Source of the DNA: Agapanthus africanus
Taxonomy: Eukaryota; Streptophyta; Magnoliopsida; Asparagales; Amaryllidaceae
Assembly: GCA_030015575.1 (NCBI GenBank)
Contig: CM057346.1
Span: forward strand, 563,090,315-563,154,314
DNA: 64,000 nucleotides
Reading direction: 5' to 3'
Shown here piece after piece: positions 1 through 13,700 of the stretch. Positions within the stretch are counted from its first letter, which is position 1. Each line of letters opens with the position of its first letter. The notes beneath the pieces were generated by a model, which was not told the DNA's origin, did no database searches, and saw only the letters and a program-made list of their open reading frames with translations. Position numbers and translations under genes: made by a program.

Positions 1-993
1 GTGTGTTCCCACTGTACTTAGATTACTATCCTACCATGGCTTTAAAGAGTCGTGCAAATAGGTTTTAGTTGGGTACAGTCCCGAAGCATATGGAGGCAGT
101 GAGCGGTCGAGAGAATTCGTCTCTCTCGGTATAGGGAGTTGATGTCGCACTGTGCACAGTTGGTTATGACCATAAGTTCTTGGCCAAGACAGACGAGATT
201 TACTGATAAGTGTTATTAGTAGTTTCTTGAATGGACATTAGCTTGACGTCAACACGACTTGTCGGGTTAGTGGGAGTCTGACGGTTTCCATCTTCCCGAC
301 CTGGTATGCGACAGTCTTAGATGAAGAGACCGAACTGTACGGTGAATATCACTGATAGGCTCTAGCAAGGTACATACGAGCTTACTTGTCGACCGACTTT
401 TCATTCAATACATGGGTAGCTATTATGTACAGCCAGTACCGCTAATGTACTTGTAGGTCAACCCGGTGGAGGATTGGTCTGAAAGTGTTTTGGATCAATC
501 GGATATGATCCTGACCTACTTCCAGCGTATTGTCGGGTGTTTAGAGTCCCACACAGGGAGTTTTCCCGTTTTAGCGAAACAATGTAGTGCACTTATGGCG
601 ATATGTGCGGGGTCCAATTAAACATGTGCACATGATACTACATGTTTTTTTAATCGGACAATTAATACTAGCCGGTTTATGATTGAACCGGGTAATTGAA
701 TCAAGTGTTGATTTAATGATATCATTTATATATGATGATGCATATATAAACTAGTATTAATGTGTTGTTCTCAACACTCTCTTTTTTGCTACATGTCATA
801 TTACATATCATATCATGTACATGGTACATATGATGGTCATGAGTAAATATATATGTACAATGTTATTATATACATATATTTATTTGTTTGTTTACTTTTG
901 TTATCATTTCTCTTTGCGCAAGGATGAGTTGTATGCTACGGGTCATGTGTTGTGATGAGACATGATGTTTATTGTGCACAAACTCCACCGATG
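1..993. other. Unassigned upstream DNA
   Basis: No reading frame of useful length and no recognisable protein is seen. The first 600 bases are of mixed composition and could be the tail of a transposable element; bases 640-900 are strongly AT-rich with ATATAT-type palindromes. No terminal repeats or target duplication could be found for it inside the window. It is the presumed distal promoter region of the pyridoxal kinase gene. Confidence 0.4.
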
Positions 994-1430
994 AGCTGTT
1001 TGGTTGCAGGATTATGGAATTTGGATTCTAAAATATTACGGTTGAAATTTCTGGATTTGGTAATTTGTTGTTTGGTTGGTTTTGGATTCCTAGTATTGGA
1101 TTTGTAGATTCTTGTAATTTTTGTTTGGTTGGTGAAAAAAAATGGGATTTGGATTTGAGGATTTTAGAGAGAGATAGAGAGAGGGAGGATTGTTAAATAA
1201 ATAAAGTGCATGAGCCCCATCTAAAAGTACAATGAATAGTGCCAAATCCTTGAAAATCCTTGAAAATTTTTAGGATTCCATAATTCTTGTTTTGTGGTGG
1301 GTCCCCCATAAAAAACAAAGGAATCCTAAAAATCCTAATCTTGCAACCAAAAACAAAATTATGGAATCCTAGGATTCCACGATCCAAAATCCAAATCCAA
1401 ACTCATAATCCTGCAACTAACCAGGCCCTG
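994..1430. mobile_element. MITE-like inverted-repeat element in the kinase promoter
   Basis: The left end reads GCTGTTTGGTTGCAGGATTA and the right end is its imperfect reverse complement (TAATCCTGCAACTAACCAGG). More inverted-repeat matter (GGATTCCA/TGGAATCC motifs) lies inside. The length of about 437 bp, lack of coding capacity and terminal inverted repeats fit a non-autonomous DNA transposon; the CTGTTTGGTT-type end recalls hAT or PIF/Harbinger MITEs, but the family is not certain. No clear target duplication was identified. It ends about 95 bp before the first possible start codon of the kinase gene, so it must contribute to the promoter or 5' UTR. Confidence 0.6.
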
Positions 1431-1525
1431 ATCGCTCCAAACAAACCCAAATGGGAAACAGATCAGTGCTACAATCGTAATTAATCCCTCACCAACCCAA
1501 TTGTCTATCTCCCTCTGATGACCAT

Positions 1526-1714
1526 ATGAAAGTCTCGCTCCCCTGCCGCCGCCCCAGCCTTCTTCCTAAGCTCCGTAGGTCAAACTTTTTCCTTGCACTC
1601 AAACCCCTCATCGCTCCATTTTTTCCTTTTACTCCATCTCTCTTTTCTAAAATTCTTAAAAATCTCTCCTTTTTGGCCCCTTTTAGGTCCAAGGTCTTCC
1701 TGGTCAAATCCCTA
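1526..1714 (+). other. In-frame N-terminal extension, possible plastid/mitochondrial transit peptide
   Basis: An ATG at 1526 is in the same frame as the kinase ATG at 1715, with no stop between. The 63 extra residues contain no Asp or Glu, are rich in Ser, Leu, Phe, Arg and Lys, and start MKVSLPCRRPSLLPKLRR. That composition is typical of organelle transit peptides. If transcription starts upstream of 1526, a long organelle-directed form and a short cytosolic form could come from one gene. Alternatively the stretch is ordinary 5' UTR that happens to be open. Confidence 0.45.
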
Positions 1715-4700
1715 ATGGCGCCTCCACCGATTCTCTCTTTGGCGCTTCCATCCGAAACAGGCCGCGTCCTCAGCATCCAATCGCACACGGTTCAGGTGAA
1801 TTTCGTTCCCTATTTTTATTCTTATTCTTACGATTTTACTGCCCTCATTGATGTTTTGTTTAAAGTTATTCTTGATGTTTTTCATTGTCCCTAACCTTTG
1901 AGGTCAGCTTCATGAATTCATTTCCTTTGCTAGAAGACAATTTAATCAATTGAATAAACACCATTTTTAATTGTCCCTAAAGACATTTTAATCAATTGGA
2001 TATCAATGTCACATTAATAGAACACTTAGAGCAAGAGACAAGCTGTTGAGGGGGAAAATATGGCTACTTGATTTGTATATTATTGCAAAGAATTGTTTAG
2101 AATGAAGAAAGAGACGACACCACTGACAGCAGTAAGCTTTGTTGCTAATTTGATGGCTCGACTACATAAATCCTTTTCTTCTTCTCAGCTTGAAGAAGGG
2201 CACTTCCTCCATTAAATTAAGGGGAAAATGGGGCTGTGAATACCACAGCCTGGGGTCGGTCCCGCCTCAATTTAAATCCAGGGACCCACCCCCGTTTTCC
2301 CTTTGGGACGTGACCGTGAACAGCTAACCTAGCTGTGAATGTTCACAGCTGCATTACCCTCTTAAATTAATACATAACACATGTTGTTTAACTTTATATA
2401 TCCATCATCTTTTGTTAGGCCTACCTTTAGCCCTAATAACAGTTTTGTTATCACTAATTGTAATTTTGCAGCTCCTTCAAGCATGCACACTTTTGACATC
2501 CGATGCTTGTGCGCCAACCATTCTCATAGGTTCTCCCAGATTTATCCTCTACGGGAGATACCTCTAAGTTCCTAATAATGCGCTCGTTTCTTATCTTATC
2601 TTTTAGAGTATCGAGAACTAGAAGACAATGTATAATATTAGAGTTACCGAGGAATTACCTTTTTAGCTAATAATATAATTTAAGAGAAAATTCACATGTT
2701 CCGTGTTACAAGCAAATGAGATATAGTTTATAGACTGCATGTAAAGAAGCAAAGCGAAAAAATGGTTAGATTACTAGAGCAGTTTCACAGCCATCCTCAT
2801 CCACTTCGCGCTAAGAGAAATGAGCCATCTTCTCGCCACTTAAACATGATAATATTTCTCGTCATGTTTCATAACAATCACTTTCTCCCTCAGGGATACG
2901 TCGGCAACAAATCAGCTGTTTTTCCTCTTCAACTTCTCGGCTATGATGTGGACCCCATCAATTCAGTACAATTCTCTAATCATACAGGCAAGCTGCTTTC
3001 TATAATACCAGAGGCCTAATATACGGTGCGAACTATGTATAAGTGAATGGCTGAATGATACATCATTAGATGTAAGGTTGAGTTAGTGCATCATCTCACC
3101 AGAATAGTATTACGCAGGATATCCATCATTCAAAGGGCAAGTTCTGAATGGTGAACAACTGTGGGATCTCATTGAAGGCCTTGCTGCAAATGGTTTATTA
3201 TTTTACACACATTTATTAACAGGTCAGCTATGAGTTTTTCCAGTCACCTAAAAATTACAAGGTCTAACACTTGTATGGTCATATCGGCCCAACTTGTGCC
3301 AGTAGAACTTTGTCAAAGTTTAGGGTTCACATTTTTATTTGAAAAGGCTTTGATTTTGATGGTGTCGATGATTGGGAGTGACTGACTTTTTTCATTTTGG
3401 CATTTTGCAGGTTACATTGGTTCTGTTTCATTTTTAAATACTGTACTGCAAGTTGTCGATAGGCTACGCACTATTAATCCTGGACTTGTATATGGTAAAT
3501 ATACTTGACCCTTTCTTTGCATAAGCATGAATGTGATCAGGTAGATAGGTGATTTTGGATTTTTTTCCATCTCATGCCTCGATTGGAAACTTGTTTATAC
3601 ATAATGAAAGGTTGATAGTTTATGATCCCTTTTATGATGGAGGGAGTCCTGTGAACATGGTCATCTACATTCTTAGGCGCCCCAAGATTTTGTTCGGGCG
3701 ACAAAGTTTTTATATTTGCAAGGATGATTGCTATTCTTTCATACAATAAAACACCTTGTTATTGAGGTTTATATGTTCTTTCCTTTTTAGATATATTGAT
3801 GGATTCTTCCCTTCACATATTTAGCATAATATTAAGGGTACTAAATTTTAAATTTACTTCAGTGGCAGTGCAGCCTATTACTTGATTTGTAACATTATCG
3901 AAGGCATTGCATTACGAGTTATTTTTATAGTTTGTCGAGCAACAAAGTTCCTTTATGGATCTTCCAGCAGACATTCAGTCTCAATTTTTTTTATAAAAAA
4001 TTGCGCCTTATACCTTGCTAAGTCTCTTGATTTTTCACTTGTCCGGTTCTATTAGTTTAGTTATATTCAACCATGAATATTTTTTTCTGGGATTTTTTTG
4101 GTTCCTGGTAGTAACTCAGTTTTTTGTTATGTAGTTTGTGATCCGCTCCATTAGTTTAGTTTATATTCAACTTTTGTTATGAATCTGCCCCCCCCCCCTT
4201 TTGAAATAGCTTTTTTCTGAGTTTTTTTGGTTCTTGGTAGTTACTCATTTGTTTGTTATATAGTTTGTGATCCAGTTATGGGTGATGAAGGGAAGCTTTA
4301 TGTTCCTACAGACCTGGTATCTGTATACCGTGAAAAGGTAATATCGTCAGCTTGGTTTTATATTACTGGCTCCTAGGTTTTAAATTCCTCATCTTCCCTG
4401 CTGCCAGTGTTGTCCAGAAACTAGCTTCTAGGATTTGTCTTTCTTTACATTTGTTTTTTATTAGACAAACAAAATTTTCAAAAGAAAACTGCATCCTTTT
4501 CTTTATCTTAGAATTCTGATGATAACCTTGTACCAATTGTAATCCTCCCCCCCCCCCCCCCCTCCAAACAAAAAAAAACAAAAAAAGGAAGAAAAAAATT
4601 ATGTCCTTATTATCATCACTTTCTGACTATGAAATTCAGGAAACCTTTTATTTTAATATATGGTATTTCTACCAACTTAATTTCAGAACAATCATCAGTT

Positions 4701-7700
4701 TGTTTAAAATAGTATATTGCACATGGGATGCATGTCTGTATGTGAGTAATCATAAATTCAAGCTAGGTTATGCGGACTTTGCTTATGTGCAACAATCTTT
4801 ATATGCGAATGTCCTGATATAGAGAGAGCCTGACTTGATATAACCTTGTTCCATATAGTAGGAGCTGCATATAATGTTCCTTTAGAAAAGCAATTATACA
4901 GATCGTCTTATTTACATATATGAGTATATCTTCTTGACAACAGTTATGATCCTAATTTGAACATAAGCAATATTGTATGTGCATGATTTTTCATGTTGCA
5001 TTTTATGCAGCTTACACTGCATTTGCGTATTTTATCAGGTTCTATAATATTTTACAAATGCAATATGTTTAGGTTGTTCCAGTGGCTTCCATGCTGACCC
5101 CTAACCAATTTGAAGTTGAACAGTTGACAGGATTCAGGTATTTTTCATATATAAAAACTTTTATGCGAATAATGGGTTTAAGGTGCCATAGTAGAGAAGT
5201 GCTTTGGCGGTAAATAGTCATCTATGCTATCTTTTTTATTATCAGCATCACCTATCTTTATCTTGACCATGTAAAACAGATACGGCAATTTCATGCGATT
5301 CCGAATATGTAACCATTGATTCTCAGTTATTCAATGCTAAGGTAGAGGGTATGTGAATTACATTATTTTATGAGCATCTATGTGTTGAATTATGAAGACC
5401 AGATGAACAAACTCAATCATTCAAATAAGGGCAGGGTCGACTGTCATAGAAGGAAAATTTCCTCCTGTTGCATCTTACACCCATTAACATCAAACTTGTA
5501 ATGCATATCGTTTAGGATATCCTAGTGTTGGGTCAAAAATTACAACCCGGTTAACCAAGTCAAAATCAAAGTCAACCCAAAACCAAGTGGGCCCAAGCCC
5601 AGGTCAACACAGCGCATGGAAGAGACCGGCCCCGTGACAAAAAGAATGAAGCCATAAATTAGTTTAATACAAATCTTTTTTAGAAATAAATGTATGTAAA
5701 ATGGGCAAAAAACCAAAATTTTGTAAACCCCATGACTTATGTGCAAAAAGAGATAAGCACATAAGGCACGGGGTGGCACAAGTGCCATTTGGCAAAGCTC
5801 AATGGGCTATATGTAAAGTGTGTAGCCTATAAAGGCAAACATGATGAAAAAATCAACAACTTTTCATTCTCTCAAAAAATTCTAGGGTTTGTGCATCCAT
5901 CTCCTCTCTCAAGTTCCCCCTTTCCTTTTCTTTTCCAATTAAATTAAGAGTTTAACTCTTTTTTTCCCAAAAAGAAATAGTTTTTCACCATAAAACCTTC
6001 GAAGGGGAGTTCAGATCTCCCATCAAATCCTTAAAAATAGAGATTTTTAATCTCATCTCCCTTTTTCTCCAAGATCCAGTAAAAGGAGAGGAGGAAGAAG
6101 ACCCACCTCCGAAATCCCACTTTAGAAGGATCCGTGACTTCAGGGAAAAGAAATGAGTTCCCTTTGATCATCTCTGAAGATCTTTGAGGAGTTCAACTCC
6201 AAGATCCAAATTCTCAAAAGAGTATAACTCCATATCCAGACCTTTTAGGAGTTTAACTCCAAATCTAAGCATTTTAAGAGTTTAACTTCAAATCCAAATC
6301 TTTTGGGAGTTTAATTCTAAATTTATACCTAATTCCTGTTTAGGAGTTCAACCCCAAAGCTTCTCAACTCCCAGCCGAGGGCTAAGCCCCTTTCTCTGCC
6401 GGTGTTTCCTGCGGTCGCGTGCTGCGCGTGTGACCAGCTGGCGCCCGGCGCCCGTGAGTAGGGCAAGTGACCCGTGGGCGCCTGGCGCTGGGCAAGTGAC
6501 CCGCGGGCGCCAGGCGCCCACGCACCACTCACGCGTCCTTAGGACGCTCCTCACCCCTCTTTTTCCTTTACGCTCCACACTCAAAACACGTCCCCCGTTA
6601 GAAATTTTTTCTAACAGGACGCTACCCCGTATCCCGCAAGGGGCTGTTAGCCCCCTTAACTCCTGTCCGCTATCCGATAGCAGGACCCCCTAAAATCTGC
6701 GAGGCCCCTAATACGTCCAAGACCCCCTTCAAAACATAACACACTGCACATTGAGTTCGTATGATCGGTTTTACCCATCAATCGGAGGTTCCCTTCCTCC
6801 AAAAGCGAAGAGTAATTAACGGCAGCTTAGTCCGCGGCTGCCGGAGATTCGGATCCCCACAATCAATAAACCTCGGCCTACCCTGGACGGGGAATCTGTA
6901 CATGCCTGAGAAGCGCACGCATTCCCATCTCAATGAGGTGACGAAAAACACCCTACAGATTCTAGCACGTCCGGTGAGATCTTCTCTCTCCTCCCATATT
7001 TCGGGTTAAACGTTCATGCGAACTCAATTAACATATATATCGATTGCCTGTACTGAAGTCATTTTTTTCTTGTGTGTATAAGTTAACAACTTTCAGTCAC
7101 AATCTCGAACTCAGCAATCATGTCTCCCAAGACGAGCTTCGTTTCTGACGCCACTCCGATTCCCTGCGTGGTAAAGATCAATGCCTGCATGGTTGTCCCT
7201 GCAAGTCTCAGCCGGCAATGGGAGGAACTGTCCCGTCAATTTGGTTCCGTCACCATCTATCCTGCCGGGAGCGCTCATCTGGCAGAAATCCCGGCAAATC
7301 AGATGGCCAAGCCGATCTCAAGGGGTAAGAGATCGAATGTTGTGATCGCTAAGGCACCACAACCCAAACTTAAGATGGTATCCGAACGACTCTTTGATGC
7401 TCCAGCTGGGGGAAAGACTGCTGGTACAAAGGACATCATCAAATGTCGCGGACGAGCTCAGGTGACGACTCTAACAAGTGTACAATCAGGTGTATCTCCA
7501 AAAGCCCTCCATCGCCCGGTCTACGCCGGCTACCCGAAGAGCTGTAGCCTGCCAAGTGCTCAGAACAGAAAGGTTGAGACAGAAGCGGCACAGGTATCGA
7601 GCCAACAAGAGGGCCAGGACTTCGGCCAAGTGGAATCTTGTGAGGTTCCAAGAGCAGGGTCACCCCACGACGACGGATGAGTTAGCCGTAAAAGCCAGCA

Positions 7701-10700
7701 ATTCCTTCGAACTTCTGAAGTGGGTTCAGAAAAACGCCATGACCGCCAAAATCAGGAAGACAGCTGTCTGAATGATGCTACAAAGAGACGTGTCCCAGCT
7801 CCAACAGATAATGCATGACACCGTCTCTTCAAGAGTCTATCAGGCGCTCTGTGCCGCGCGAAAATAGCGGGGCAAAATCAAAAAGAAAGCGTCAGCACCA
7901 TTCAAGAATCTGGTCAGGCCAGCCGCTTTCAGTCGATTGCACGTTATCGAAAAAAAGGCCAAGACATCAGTCCGCAAAATTAGCTGTCAATAATGAAAAG
8001 ACGACAGATATGTTATCCATACGGTCTATATGGCGGGCACGCGTCCCAGCGACAACTTGCGTAGCAAAAGCAAGGATGAGGCCACCACATCCCAAGCCCA
8101 ATCTGGCTTGAATGTGGTTGCCGTTTCACAAGATCAGTCGCCTCCGTTGGACGATGAAAACCCTCTCGATGAGGCCGATAGGCAGAAGGACCCTTCAGTC
8201 TATGTGGAATCAAAGCTCGGACAGCGAAGAAGAGCCGACTTTCCACCCAAGGACAGCAGAGCAATAGCTGCTTTAAGAGCTTCGAAAACAGCTCAGGAGC
8301 AAAGATAAAGAGATGGTCAAGGTTTACTCCAAAATTGACAACTTGATGAATGCCATGATGTAGCTCACGGCTCAAATTGCACGGACGCCATCTAATCAAG
8401 CACAAGTTTCCACTCATGAGTCGGGTGATAATGACTCGAAGCAACCAATGCATGTCCCTTTAGGTTTGAGTATAGGCGAGCCACGCGAAGCCTGCCACAT
8501 TCCACTTCAAGAGATGCCTTGGCCCAAGATGGCACTATCCCGCTAACACAAGATCGGATAATGGATTTGGTCACCAGTAAGGTTAAAACATTGGTGGTCG
8601 AAGCTGAAGCTCAGAAAGAAATTGGCAATAGTGGGCGGCCATATCCCGTACAGCACGATATGATCAAGTTCCCCAGTGGCTACGTTATTCTTAAGTTCGG
8701 AAGATTTGACGGGACGGGAAACACAAATCAACACGTTGCCCACTTTAAAGTGTCGTGCGGAAATACAGGGGGCAACGATGCACTCCTTTGTCAGTTTGTC
8801 AATAGCCTGACCGGTGTCGCTTTTGATTGGTACGCGAGCATACCAGACGGGTTCGTTATTACCTTTGCCCAAATGGAGTCTCTGTTTCGGCAAAGGTTCA
8901 TGAGTGTCGGTGATAAAATCTCCATTGCTGACCTTGTGAGGACCAAGGCAGGGAAGAACGAAAGCAACACCGAATTTATTCCCCCGATGGCGTAATCTCA
9001 TGGTCAAGTGCGAACCGCCGCTGAAACAGGACCAGTCTGTCAGCCTTCTCATTGGGAATCTCAGTAATTGGATGGTCCCATCTTATGTACACAGGCCTCA
9101 AGACGTTTTAAGAGCTGACCAAGAGAGTACAAATATTGGAACGCTCGAAGCAAGAGTCTACCCCGGATTCTCAGGGTGACAAGTTTTGGAAGAGCAGAAA
9201 AGACGACAATTGTAAAAGTGGGAGTTCCAACAAGACCAATGCCTTCAATACATCAGTGAAGATAAGAGAAAGGCGGACGGGTCAAAAACAGACCGGGCCC
9301 GAAAGCTAGTGCTAGGAGGAGAAGGGCCTTCCCTAGAGGAGAAAAAGAATAAAGTCACTCTTTCAGGAGGGACAAGGTCCGCAAGATATTCAAGGATGCC
9401 TTGAACAACGGTCTACAATTGCCGGAGTCGAAGAGACCTCACGAAGTAAAAATGACCGGCAATCTCCTGTATTGTCCGTACCACATAGTAGCGAGCCATG
9501 CGATCGAGGATTGCCACATTTTCAAAAACTAGGTTGAAAAGCAATACAAGATCGGAAAGATCAAGCTATTCAAGAGTGTGTTGGTGAATAACCAAGCTGC
9601 AACCACCAACTTTATACAGACAGAAGCTGAAGCCTTTTGGGAGCAGATAGCTGAATCTGCTGTCCTGAGAAATGAATCCGACTCGCCGCAACCTCCATAG
9701 AGCATGCACATGTCCAAAAAGACGAAGAAGATGCTAAAGCTATTTCAGAAAGAGCCCAGAACGGAATGGAAGGGGAAGGAGCCTACCGTTCCAGCTACCA
9801 TTTCGGCCCATTTAGGCTCAAAATCTAAAAAGCTTAAGAAGAAGAAAAGGGCAGCTCGACGTGAAAAAGAGTCTGCAAGGAGATCGACCATTCAAAAATA
9901 TATCGATTCCCTTGAAGACTATGAACAAAAGAAAAGAACTCTAATTCAATTGAAGGAGTTCTTCCCCGTTGAAGCGGCTGAGATTCTGGAGGAGCTAGAA
10001 GAAGACTCCGATGACGAGATCCCTATAGTGATCTGCTATGTCATCCATTTTGGTAGCGACTCTGAAGAAAAACTTTTATTTTCCTGAAAAGGACGAGGAG
10101 TCCGCCACGAAGGCCAACCAAATCCAGCTCAGAAACGGCAAAGCTCTACCGCCAAATCAAGGCAACGCCCCAAAAGGGAAGGAAAAACAAGTCGCTAACG
10201 AAAAAGATGGCATAGAGCTTGCTTATGAGGACTCGAGTCTTTCCCCAGTGGACTATAATGTCTTGGCTCATTTCCGGAAGCTTTCGTCCCTCTTAAGCAT
10301 CTATGATGCTCTGGTCCTGTCCAAGGATCTCAGAGATATTCTCATTCATGCTCTACAAAACCCCGAGCGGTACCAGGCTCGATTTGCGGAAATTAATATG
10401 AAAGAGGCCCAGTACACTCTCCATACAGCCGCAGTCACATTTAAGGATGAAAACCTGTTATTGGGAACAACTGAGCACAACCGACCGCTTTACGTGATAG
10501 GGTACAGCGACAGAGATCAAATTAATCGTATATTGATTGATCTGGGGTCCTTAGTGAATATCATGAACTTGCGAACTTTAAAGAGTTTATCAATAGACGT
10601 TCGACACCTGTCAAGGGAGAGGATTGTCATCCAGGGCTTCAATTAAAACTGCCAGCAAGTTCTGAGATCCATAACTTTGCCAATCAGGTTTAAAGACCTG

Positions 10701-13700
10701 CAAACCGAAGCTAAGATATACGTGATCGACGCCGATACGTCCTATAAGATCCTCCTGGGACAACCGTGGCTTCACGATTATGGTATCGTTCCGTCAACAC
10801 TCCATTAATGCATGAAGTATACCAAAAATGGAGAAGAAAAACGCATTGACGGAGACATCCAGCCGTTCGGTGTGCATGATGTCCGATATGAAGATTCTCG
10901 ATATTTCATGCACCCCAAAATACTGAGCCACGGCTAACCAAAGATAGAACGGTCCCAAAACTCAAGCAAATCTGAGCCAGCTGTCATTTTCAAAAGCAAA
11001 ATACCCCAAGTGCGTCCGCGTTTCGGCAATGACACTGATGTGTCCGACGCTGAAAGTCCATCCTTCTGTAAAACCCGTCCTCATTTCGGTAGTGATATGG
11101 ATGAGTCTATATCGAAGGCCCATCCGGTAGCAAAATTCGTCGTCGTTTAGACAACGACACTGAAGAATTAGAGAAAGAGGACCCGTTTTGCAACAATTGT
11201 GCAGATTGGGCTTTCATGCAAAAAGCAAAACTAAGAGAGACCTTCAAAGTTACATAAGGGTCTCTAGCCGTCACAAGGGTGCCAGAGCAGATGTGCAAAG
11301 AGCTTGATGCATTGTCAGTCTCCACCGTGGACCAGCTGAAGACCTTCTATGTTCCCGGAAGGAAAAGTAGACAGAAGGTATGGATCAAATCCTGTCGTGC
11401 ACCGGACAATTTGTCTGTCACATGCCTTCTCCATGAGAGAGGCATAAGAGCCGGCCTCAATCCTAAATATTATACGCCCGAGATGCGGGAATATTTTAAA
11501 AAGTGCGGATGTCGATTATATCAAATGTAATCCGAAGCGAGGTTTTATGAGGGGTTATGGCATCCGCCTCAGGTCCGAGCACTCATTGATGGATGAATTT
11601 CAGATATACGGGACATAGGTTTCATTCAACTTGATTCCAAAGCATGTTACATGATCCATGTTGGTGAAGCCAGCAAAAGATAAATGACGACGACGAGATA
11701 GCCGAGCCAGAAGAAGTTCCTCGAGAGCTCGAAGATGGCAGACAAGCAACCTTCGACAAGTTATCCGAGGTTGATTTGGGAACGTCCGATAATCCAAGGC
11801 CCACCTACATCAGCTCACTCTTGTCCAGACGAATGAAAGAGCAGATAGTCACCCTGCTGCATGAGTTCGCCGACTACTTCGCGGGGACGTACAAAGAATG
11901 CCTGGTCTCTCCCCTGAGGTAGCCATGCATAAGCTGGCTATTTCTCTTGCGTCAAGCCAGTAAAACAAGCTCCTCGAAGAATGGGAAGGGAGTTGGAAGA
12001 AAAGGTCATCGAGGAAACCAAGAAACACATCGATGCTGGTTTCATCAGAGAAGAGAAATATGCGGACTGGATCGCATGCATCTTTCCAGTGAAAAAGAAG
12101 AATGGGCAGATCCGAGTCTGCGTCGATTTCAGAGACCTTAACAAGGCATGCCTTAAAAATGATTTCCCGCTCCCGGTCATGGAAATGATGGTCGATGATA
12201 CCTTAAATTACGAGCTGTTCATCTTTATGGATGACTCGTCAGGATACAATTAGATAAAAATGTCACATGAGGATGAGAAGCATACATCATTTCGAACCCC
12301 AATCGGCATATACTGTTATAAAGTGATGCCATTCGAACTGAAGAATGCAGGTGCTACATATTAAAGGGCAATGACCAATATCTTTGATGACCTAATCCAT
12401 AAAGTTGTCGAATATTATGTTGATAATTTGGTCGTCAAGACTAAAGCCAAGGCTGATCACATCTATAAGATCTCAGGACCGTTTTCACCAGACTGAGAGA
12501 ATACGATTTGAAAATGAATCCTCTGAAGTGCGCTTTTGGCGTGTCATCGGGAAAATTCTTAGGCTTCATAGTCCAACATTGAGGGATTGAAGTTGACTCA
12601 TCCAAGATAAAGGCCATCATAGAGATGCCCCTTCCGAAGAATCTGACGTAGTTGAGATCTTTTCAAGGCAGGCTTGCTTACATACGAAGATTCATCTCGA
12701 ACCTATCAGGAAGATGCAGACCCTTCTCGAAACTTATGAAGAAAGGAGCTTCTTTTGACTGGGATGCCGAATGTCAAGAAGCGTTCGAAAATATTAAACA
12801 GTACTTGTTGCACTCTCCAATGCTTGCTGCTCCCATTCCAAATAAACCATTGATTCTCTATACTGCCGCGCTAGATGAGTCACTCGGTGCATTCCTCGTC
12901 CAGAACAATGAGGTGGGAAAAGAGAATGCCTCTACTAGCTCAGTCGAACGTTAGTCGGGACGGAACATAATTATTCCCCGATTGAAAAGTAGTGCCTGAC
13001 CCTGATATTTGCCGTGAAAAAGTTAAGACACTATCTTCTTGCTCATCGGGTTATGCTGATCTCCAAGGTCGACCCGCTTAAACACTTAATGACTAAGGCA
13101 AGCCTAGCCGGCAGAATGACAAGATGGGCTGTCATGCTGCTTGATTTTGACATAGTTTATACTTCTCAGAAAGCAGTAAAAGGGCAAGGCCTCGTCGACT
13201 TTCTCGCTGCTCATCCCATACCAGAAGGGTCGCCGCTAAACTGTGAATTACCCGATGAACAAGTGCTGCACCTCAAAAATAGCGAGCCATATTGGGAGTT
13301 CTACTTCGATGGAGCCTCATCAATAAGGACCTCCAGCAAATCAAGCATCTCGGAGTTAAAAGCAGGGATAGGATTGGTGTTCGTCACGCCATCAGAAGAA
13401 ACCCTACGACGTTCTTTTGCTCTTACCGAGCCTCGCACAAACGAGGCTGAGTATGAAACTCTGATAGCAGGTCTGAAGCTCGCCATAGAAATGGAAATCC
13501 TTCGGTTACGGGTTTACGGTGACTCTCAGCTTGTCGTCAACCAGGTGAGCGACGACTACAAGATATATAAGTCCGAGTTAGCTCGTTACAGAAGCCGGGT
13601 AGTGGAACTCATGAAACAGTTTAGCCACATTGAACTGATGAGAGTTCCGAGGGCGTTGAACGGAAAAGCCGACGTACTCGCTCGCTTAGCCAAGGAGCTA

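Noticed and set aside
2988..3019. Read-through of exon 2 to the stop at 3019 as a truncated kinase
   Set aside because: The downstream exons continue the family sequence exactly from a GC donor at 2988.
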